Shown piece after piece: positions 58,980 through 64,000 of a DNA stretch of 64,000 nt. The translations under genes and the position numbers were made by a program. The stretch lies in contig OZ252093.1 in the NCBI GenBank assembly GCA_965248175.1, positions 1,240,001-1,304,000 on the forward strand, written 5' to 3'. Position 1 is the first letter of the stretch. Each line of letters opens with the position of its first letter. Origin of the DNA: VXPQ01 sp965248175 (lineage in GTDB: Bacteria > Bacteroidota > Rhodothermia > Rhodothermales > VXPQ01). The notes under the pieces are model-generated. The model ran no database searches, was not told where the DNA came from, and saw only the letters and a program-made list of their open reading frames with translations.

Positions 58980-61198
58980 GTTGCCGGGGGTTTCGTATTG
59001 GTTTGCGTGCCGTCCCATTTCAGGACCATGAGAGTCATGTCGTCATCGTATTCGGTACGACCGAGGTAATCGTGAAGGTCCGAGAGAAGCGCTTCATGCA
59101 TGGCCGATGCATCTTTCTCCCGATGTGTTTTCAGGGCTTCGAGCAGCCGCTCGTACCCATATTCGGTCCCTTGGCTATCCCTGCTTTCGACGACGCCGTC
59201 TGTGTATACCGTAATGATATCGCCGGGCTGGAGTGAAATATGCTCTTCTTCGAGCACATCCCGGAAACGCCGGCTTCGGTCCAGACCGAGTCCGAGTCCT
59301 TGCGGGCGAATGAAACGTCCCGTTCCCTCCCGGGAAACAAGAATGACCGGGCAATGCCCGGCCCGAGCCAGTACCAACTCTTCCTTGCAGACGTCGATCA
59401 CGCCATAGATGACGGATACGAAGACGTGGCGCTCAAGAGTAGAGGAGAGGGCAAGGTTGGCCTGTTCGAGAAAGTCTGCCGGCGAGGGCGCCATGCGCGC
59501 GGTGGCCCGGAAAATGCCCTGCAGTTCGGCCATATAGAACGCCGCCGAAGTGCCCTTGCCGGATACGTCGGCAATGATGAATGCAAGGCGTGCTTCGTCC
59601 AGTTTCAGAAAATCGTAGTAATCTCCTCCTACCTCGTAAGCAGGAATACTGGAAGCCGCCACGCCCAGTCCCTGCATCTTCGGCAGGTCGTGCGGCAGGA
59701 GCCTTTGTTGTACCTCGCGGGCGATATCCAATTCGCGGGAGAGGCGTTCCCTTTCAAGTTGTTCCTCGAAGAGGCGCGCATTGTCCAGGGCAATGGCGGC
59801 CTGGGCGGCATAGACGCTAATTGATTCGATATCGTCCTGCTCGAATCCCTGGACGACATCCTTCGCCACGAAGAGCCCGCCCAGCAGCTTGTTTCGCGTG
59901 ATCAGCGGCGTCATAAGCATGGTGCCGATCGGGTCGCCCGGTTTTCCCCGGATGCGCCGGTCTGCGGGGGCTTCGTCGAGGATCACCGGCTCACGCCGGG
60001 TAGCGAGTTCTTCGTACAGCGCAGCCACATCCACCATGGCTTCGATATCCTGGACTGTGGTTTTCCATGCCGCCACGACTTGTGGGCGGAGTGAGCCGCT
60101 GCGCTCGTCCGCAATGGCCAGCCAGGCTATCTGCGCCGTGCCCGTATCCACAGGGGTTTTCGTAATGGCGAGGTGCAGTTTGTCGGGATCGAATGCCTGA
60201 TTGACGAGGTGCGTCAACGAGTACATGGCGGTGACTTCCCCGGCTTTGCGCCGGAAATCACCGGTCGTGGGAAGGTGGAAAATGAGAAAAAGGAATGAGG
60301 TCACACAGTACAACAGGCCAAAGGACAACGCGGCCAGTGTGAATTGGTCCAACGGGTAGCTGGCGTGGCGTATGTACATGGAATGCGCCGGCAGAATCCC
60401 GCTCGGGGACAGGGAAGCACCCAATAACAGGATTAGCAGGATCGAGAATCCCACGCCGGCCGCCTTGGCCCGGAACGACAAAAAAACGATCCACGACACG
60501 CGGAAAGCGTTGAGGATCATAAGGATTATGACCGGCATGAGGGCCACGAACTGCACCCTGCCGGGGTCTTCGGCAGGGTCCTTCAGGATTGCCACGAGGG
60601 AAAAGACACCCATGGAGATGAGCATCAGATACCAGTTCCGCTGGCTTTGCTTCGTTCGCTTGAACAGGACCAGATCCTGAAAACGAAGCAGGAGGTAAAA
60701 GGCGAGGAGCGCGCGCAAGGAACTCACCACGTGCATCTTGACGACCGTGGCAAACGTGAGCGGAACGCCGGTGTCGTATCCGAAGCCGAGCAAGGCAGGG
60801 TTGACGTCCACATTTTCCGGGGCGGTAATGCCTACCATCAACCGGATGACAGCTGCTGCAAGGAGAGCGAGCAGCAAGGTGGTCCAGAACGTCTTCAGGG
60901 GGCCGATCGGTCGCCGTTTCAGGTAGTACGACAGCAGAAACCAGGCCAGTGCAAATCCCGTGATGACGACGAGCTGATAGGCAAAAGTCACCGCGACAGG
61001 CCAGGGCGTACCGGACAACCACTCGAATACATTGAATGCCACGCTTACGGCGAAACATATCAGCGCGGTGACGACGAACGCCACACGTTGGCCCCTGTTG
61101 CGCAACGCGGCGTCGATATACCCCTGCCCGCTTTGGAGAATCCTATTTGCGAAATGATTGGACACAGGCGGCCTGCCGGGTGAGAGGGCATCTTTCAT
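58976..61198 (-). CDS. RsbU-like membrane PP2C phosphatase with GAF domain
   Basis: 740 residues. The N-terminal part has about eight hydrophobic segments (from VAFVVTALICFAVSVAFNVF to LLYCVTSFLFLIFHL), so it is in the inner membrane. A GAF-type domain follows (VTAMYSLTHLVNQAFD ... GTMLMTPLITRNKLLGGLFV), then a linker helix (ERERLSRELDIAREVQQRLL) and the SpoIIE/PP2C catalytic domain with YEVGGDYYDFLKLDEARLAF, IIADVSGKGTSAAFYMAELQ and DIITVYTDGVVESRDSQG, all acid residues for metal binding in place. It would dephosphorylate the adjacent STAS protein in response to a membrane or ligand signal. Confidence 0.93.
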   Translation of the reverse strand: MKDALSPGRPPVSNHFANRILQSGQGYIDAALRNRGQRVAFVVTALICFAVSVAFNVFEWLSGTPWPVAVTFAYQLVVITGFALAWFLLSYYLKRRPIGPLKTFWTTLLLALLAAAVIRLMVGITAPENVDVNPALLGFGYDTGVPLTFATVVKMHVVSSLRALLAFYLLLRFQDLVLFKRTKQSQRNWYLMLISMGVFSLVAILKDPAEDPGRVQFVALMPVIILMILNAFRVSWIVFLSFRAKAAGVGFSILLILLLGASLSPSGILPAHSMYIRHASYPLDQFTLAALSFGLLYCVTSFLFLIFHLPTTGDFRRKAGEVTAMYSLTHLVNQAFDPDKLHLAITKTPVDTGTAQIAWLAIADERSGSLRPQVVAAWKTTVQDIEAMVDVAALYEELATRREPVILDEAPADRRIRGKPGDPIGTMLMTPLITRNKLLGGLFVAKDVVQGFEQDDIESISVYAAQAAIALDNARLFEEQLERERLSRELDIAREVQQRLLPHDLPKMQGLGVAASSIPAYEVGGDYYDFLKLDEARLAFIIADVSGKGTSAAFYMAELQGIFRATARMAPSPADFLEQANLALSSTLERHVFVSVIYGVIDVCKEELVLARAGHCPVILVSREGTGRFIRPQGLGLGLDRSRRFRDVLEEEHISLQPGDIITVYTDGVVESRDSQGTEYGYERLLEALKTHREKDASAMHEALLSDLHDYLGRTEYDDDMTLMVLKWDGTQTNTKPPAT

Positions 61199-61243
61199 AC
61201 GGGGAATATGATATACGGTTCTTGCCCAACGGGATACCCTTTC

Positions 61244-61255
61244 ACCGGAGCCGGT
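61244..61255. promoter_or_regulatory. Short inverted repeat between divergent genes
   Basis: ACCGG and CCGGT separated by AG lie in the 71-161 base gap between the phosphatase gene (-) and the repeat-protein gene (+). It is a possible regulator site; nothing further supports it. Confidence 0.2.
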
Positions 61256-61359
61256 AACTTTGTTATGGATTGATACGTAAACGATTCGTTACGTCCATTG
61301 CGTACAATTCCTTCGCGGGTATTTCCTCATCCATCATTTACGTCAGGCGCCAAAGCCGC

Positions 61360-63225
61360 GTGAAAAGACCCGGTATCATACGGTTTCAGTTGCTGTTGCT
61401 TGCGGTTGTGACGCTGCTTGTGATGTGGCGTACCATGAAGCCCCCTCCTCCCCCGGATGGACTGATCGTATATTCGGACATTGAACCCGGTAGGTTGCTG
61501 GAGGAGGCATTCCGCGTCGAGCAGCCGGTGCAGGTTGTTATTGACGCCACAGGGTCTTTCGAGTCGGAAGAGCAGGCGGATAGCATTTCCCTTGCCGCAT
61601 ATGGGTGGGTGCTGCGCAGGGAAGACCGTACGGTGGTCTGGAGTATGCATTCAGCGCTCTTGCAGAGAGAGGGAAACACGCTGGCTCTCGTTACCGATAC
61701 GGTGGAGTTCCAGCCGGGCGTCTACGATGTGTATTTTACTTCGTACGGAAACGAGGATGTCTCTTCCATCGGATTATCGTTGCTGGATGGTCTGCTCGAT
61801 CTGTCCGTGCGTGATCGGCATATCTGGCGCAACGACGCCGACAAGTGGCAGATGGTTCTGCGCACGCTGGGGGATACGCTTGCCGCCCCGGTCCATCTTG
61901 ATGTAGCCGCCTCTGTATTTCTTCCAGGCGAGGAAGAACTGCTTTGGACTTCGGTACCCATGGAAGGGCGGGAAACCGCCGAATACCTGTTTCGGGTGAT
62001 CCGGCCGGCGGAGGTGCACGTGTATGCGGTGGGCGAAATAGGCGAAGAGCGGATGGATTTTGGCTGGATCGAAGAGGTCTCCAGTGGAGAGCGGGTGTGG
62101 GACATGCGTCGCGAGAATACCGTACCTGCCGGGGGATGGGAGGTCAACCGATTGTTCGACGGGACCATTGCCCTGTCGCCCGGTCTCTACCGGACCGTTT
62201 TCCAGACGGATCCGCGGCAGCACTATGGGGATTGGGTGCGGAACCCCCCTCTGGATCCGGCAGGGTGGGGTGTTTCGCTGTTTACCACCGTTCCGGAAGC
62301 AGTGCGGCCGTTCGACCCCTGGGAGGATCAGGAACCATTCATCTGGATCAATCGCGTAGGGGACAGTGAACGCCATAGTGCGCGGTTTCGTGTACATGCA
62401 CCGGTCCGGATCGCCGTCTATGCGCTGGGGGAAATGGGGGACGAAGACCGGTACGATTACGCAAGGATTACTGCCGGACGCCCCGAGCGAGTGCTATGGG
62501 AAATGACGCCGGAGCGCTCCTTACCTGCAGGGGGCTACAACAACCGGCGCGAGTTGGCTTTTCTGAATCTACAGCCGGGCATATACACGGCGACCTATCA
62601 AACGGACGATTCGCATTCGTACGCCGGGTGGTCGCATGGAGAACCCGATCATCCGGAAAGATGGGGTGTTACGCTGTTCCATGTCGATGAGTCCACGGAT
62701 CCATCCGCTATCGAGGTGCTTACGGTAGACAGGGAGGCATTCATCGAAGTCCCGGAGTCGGAAGGAGATTCGGTATTTGCGGTAGCGGCGCCCACGCGGT
62801 CCGCGGACCGGACACGATTTCCTGGCGAGGGAGCGCCGGGTGCTCCGCTCGTCGATCTTACCGGGCTCGGTAACAGGGAGCACCTTTCGGTCGCGTTTAC
62901 GTTCGACGGGGAAGGATTCCTGCGTATTCGGGCCGTGGGGGAGATGTCGCTCAGCGAACAGTACGATTACGGCTGGATCGAACATGCGGAGACAGGGGAG
63001 ACCGTTTGGGAAATGACCTGGCAGAATACGATTCCTGCCGGCGGTGATGAGCGCAACAGGATGTTTTTTGGGACCCTCTCGCTGGCTCCGGGGGCCTATA
63101 CTGCCCATTTCAGGACCGATTTTTCGCATGCCTACGGAGATTTTGCAGACATTCCACCCAACGACCCTGAAGCCTGGGGTATCCGGGTGTTCGCATCGCG
63201 TGCGCCAGAGGAAAGTGAGCAGTAG
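61360..63225 (+). CDS. Membrane-anchored protein with repeated ~100-residue unit, unknown
   Basis: Not recognised. A membrane anchor near the N-terminus (IIRFQLLLLAVVTLLVMW) is followed by a large, presumably periplasmic part containing three clear copies of a unit (61978-62283, 62377-62679, 62881-63192) and a degenerate one near 61500-61750. Each copy has an FRV-type strand, AVGEMG/EIGEE, a YDYGWIE-like segment, VWEM, the NT-PAGG-NR motif, L-PG-Y-A-F-TD, then H-YGDW and DP-WGV-LF. The repeated core suggests a beta-sandwich. Start uncertain: no in-frame ATG before the anchor; GTG at 61360 puts the anchor at the N-terminus, while TTG at 61270 adds 30 residues. It is divergent from the Rsb-type module. 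Confidence 0.75.
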   Translation: MKRPGIIRFQLLLLAVVTLLVMWRTMKPPPPPDGLIVYSDIEPGRLLEEAFRVEQPVQVVIDATGSFESEEQADSISLAAYGWVLRREDRTVVWSMHSALLQREGNTLALVTDTVEFQPGVYDVYFTSYGNEDVSSIGLSLLDGLLDLSVRDRHIWRNDADKWQMVLRTLGDTLAAPVHLDVAASVFLPGEEELLWTSVPMEGRETAEYLFRVIRPAEVHVYAVGEIGEERMDFGWIEEVSSGERVWDMRRENTVPAGGWEVNRLFDGTIALSPGLYRTVFQTDPRQHYGDWVRNPPLDPAGWGVSLFTTVPEAVRPFDPWEDQEPFIWINRVGDSERHSARFRVHAPVRIAVYALGEMGDEDRYDYARITAGRPERVLWEMTPERSLPAGGYNNRRELAFLNLQPGIYTATYQTDDSHSYAGWSHGEPDHPERWGVTLFHVDESTDPSAIEVLTVDREAFIEVPESEGDSVFAVAAPTRSADRTRFPGEGAPGAPLVDLTGLGNREHLSVAFTFDGEGFLRIRAVGEMSLSEQYDYGWIEHAETGETVWEMTWQNTIPAGGDERNRMFFGTLSLAPGAYTAHFRTDFSHAYGDFADIPPNDPEAWGIRVFASRAPEESEQ

Positions 63226-63307
63226 GCAGATGCGGTCAAACTGCAACCGAATGGTTTGTATTCACCTGGGGAGGTAGCCCAAAAATGAAAAAATGGGCGC
63301 GATGCGA

Positions 63308-63385
63308 GGGCGTGTCCTGAAAACGGTGTAAGAGGTCATCCGTACACGTAATTTCCCAAGGAGGCAGATACGATAACCGAACGTA
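63308..63385 (+). mobile_element. 5-prime end relic of an IS256-family element
   Basis: Starting GGGCGTGTCCTGAAAACGGT, this stretch aligns without large gaps to the left end of the intact IS256-family element at 19753, through the inverted repeat, the leader, the AGGAGG-type ribosome-binding site (AAGGAGG) and the first codons. The start codon ATG is changed to ATA (63373-63375) and the rest of the element is missing. The stop codon of the outer-membrane gene on the other strand lies directly at its right border. Confidence 0.8.
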
Positions 63386-64000
63386 TCACCGTATGGGTAT
63401 GGTGACCCCCGCAAGAATCGAAAACGCGCGGTTTTCCCCCTGTCCGTCTTCAACGAGGACATCTTTGAAGGCAGAAAACAGACCGTAATTGTAGGCCACA
63501 TCTATCGTAAACATCACGGAAGGGATTAAAGCAATATCCATACCCGCCCCGGCATGGAATCCAATGTCCAACTTATTGGTGTCAAAGTCGGAGCCGTTGC
63601 AGGAAACAGAAATTTCTTCGCCCGAAAAACTACTGGAAAGAGTGCAATCAGTAAGTATGGACAGTTTTAGGCCAGGCATGAAATATGGCGAAAAAGTTCC
63701 AGTATTCAGGCTGTACCGAAAAAGAATGGGAAATTCCAGATAGTCGAGCTTGACATCTAAATTTATATCATATATACCTTCAAAAAACTCACCCTCCTCA
63801 AACTCTAAACGCTCGCTTACCGATACTCCCTTACGCGCATATGCGGCTCCAAACTGCATTCCGGTATTCTCATTGCCGAAAGGTACGTTCACGGCTACCC
63901 TGCCATTAAATCCTGTTAACCAAGTCTTCTTAGTGGTGGAACCAAGCTCTGCGTCGATGTCTCCGGAGAGGGTTGTCAAATTCACGCCTCCAAGAGCAGT
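63386..64000 (-). CDS. PorT-like outer-membrane beta-barrel protein, N-terminus outside window
   Basis: The frame is open to the end of the window (TALGGVNLTTLSGD at the edge), so at least 204 residues are here and the start with signal peptide lies beyond. The pattern GFNGRVAVNVPFG, FGAAYARKGVSVSE, LDYLEFPILFRYSL, FSPYFMPGLKLSIL and DIGFHAGAGMDIAL is that of the OMP_b-brl_2 (PorT-type) family of eight-strand barrels. The protein ends GVTIPIR without the usual terminal aromatic residue, right at the border of an IS256-type relic, so its last residues may have been altered by that insertion. The DNA is more A+T-rich than its neighbours. Confidence 0.85.
   Translation of the reverse strand, partial: TALGGVNLTTLSGDIDAELGSTTKKTWLTGFNGRVAVNVPFGNENTGMQFGAAYARKGVSVSERLEFEEGEFFEGIYDINLDVKLDYLEFPILFRYSLNTGTFSPYFMPGLKLSILTDCTLSSSFSGEEISVSCNGSDFDTNKLDIGFHAGAGMDIALIPSVMFTIDVAYNYGLFSAFKDVLVEDGQGENRAFSILAGVTIPIR

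Noticed and set aside
1..64000. CRISPR arrays, prophage genes or recognised defence genes
   Set aside because: No regularly spaced repeats, cas-like, capsid, integrase or restriction-modification motifs were seen in any frame inspected.

Overview
This window looks like chromosome from a member of the Bacteroidota/Rhodothermota assemblage (a Rhodothermales- or Balneolales-like bacterium). That is an inference. It rests on a SusC/SusD pair, many FG-GAP/VCBS plus ASPIC lipoproteins, cysteine-free L36, S14 and S4, a long acidic tail on L17, weak or absent Shine-Dalgarno sequences before many genes, and moderately high G+C.

Layout. 1-19701 (+): a fused str-S10-spc-alpha ribosomal super-operon. 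It starts in the last codons of rpsG and runs fusA, tuf, rpsJ, (lipoprotein), rplC, rplD, rplW, rplB, rpsS, rplV, rpsC, rplP, rpmC, rpsQ, rplN, rplX, rplE, rpsN, rpsH, rplF, rplR, rpsE, rpmD, rplO, secY, map, rpmJ, rpsM, rpsK, rpsD, rpoA, rplQ. Oddities are a lipoprotein gene lodged between rpsJ and rplC, and no infA or adk. 19753-21080: an intact IS256-family element with a perfect 8-bp target duplication. 21110-26892 (+): a sodium:solute symporter with a small membrane partner, then rel/spoT, an HU-like protein, ruvX and def.

27023-30438: a probable metal-linked outer-membrane cassette (His/Cys-bearing small protein, lipoprotein, ZnuD-like TonB receptor, convergent small membrane protein). 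30515-32795 (+): a biotin-carrier protein, a nucleoside-sugar-type epimerase/dehydrogenase and menG/ubiE. 32801-33225: an internally deleted IS1595-family remnant with inverted ends. 33415-47453 (+): a six-gene outer-membrane locus of SusC, SusD, three large ASPIC/FG-GAP lipoproteins and one small unknown lipoprotein, tightly packed or overlapping. It is followed by a broken TonB-plug fragment and two small overlapping A+T-rich genes behind a perfect palindrome.

48365-56376 (-): a translation block of zapA, a coiled-coil protein, pheT, pheS, rplT, rpmI, infC (apparently starting at ATC), thrS and tRNA-Val(GAC). 56695-63225: a nitroreductase (+), a secreted hypothetical (-), an Rsb-type partner-switching module (RsbU-, RsbV- and RsbW-like, -), and a membrane-anchored protein built from an unrecognised repeated ~100-residue unit (+). 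The end holds a 5-prime relic of an IS256-type element abutting a PorT-like outer-membrane barrel gene (-) that runs off the window.

The strongest candidates for something undescribed are the SusCD-ASPIC lipoprotein locus, the lipoprotein inside the S10 operon, the palindrome-preceded gene pair at 47728-48218, and the repeat protein at 61360-63225. No CRISPR array or recognised defence system was seen.
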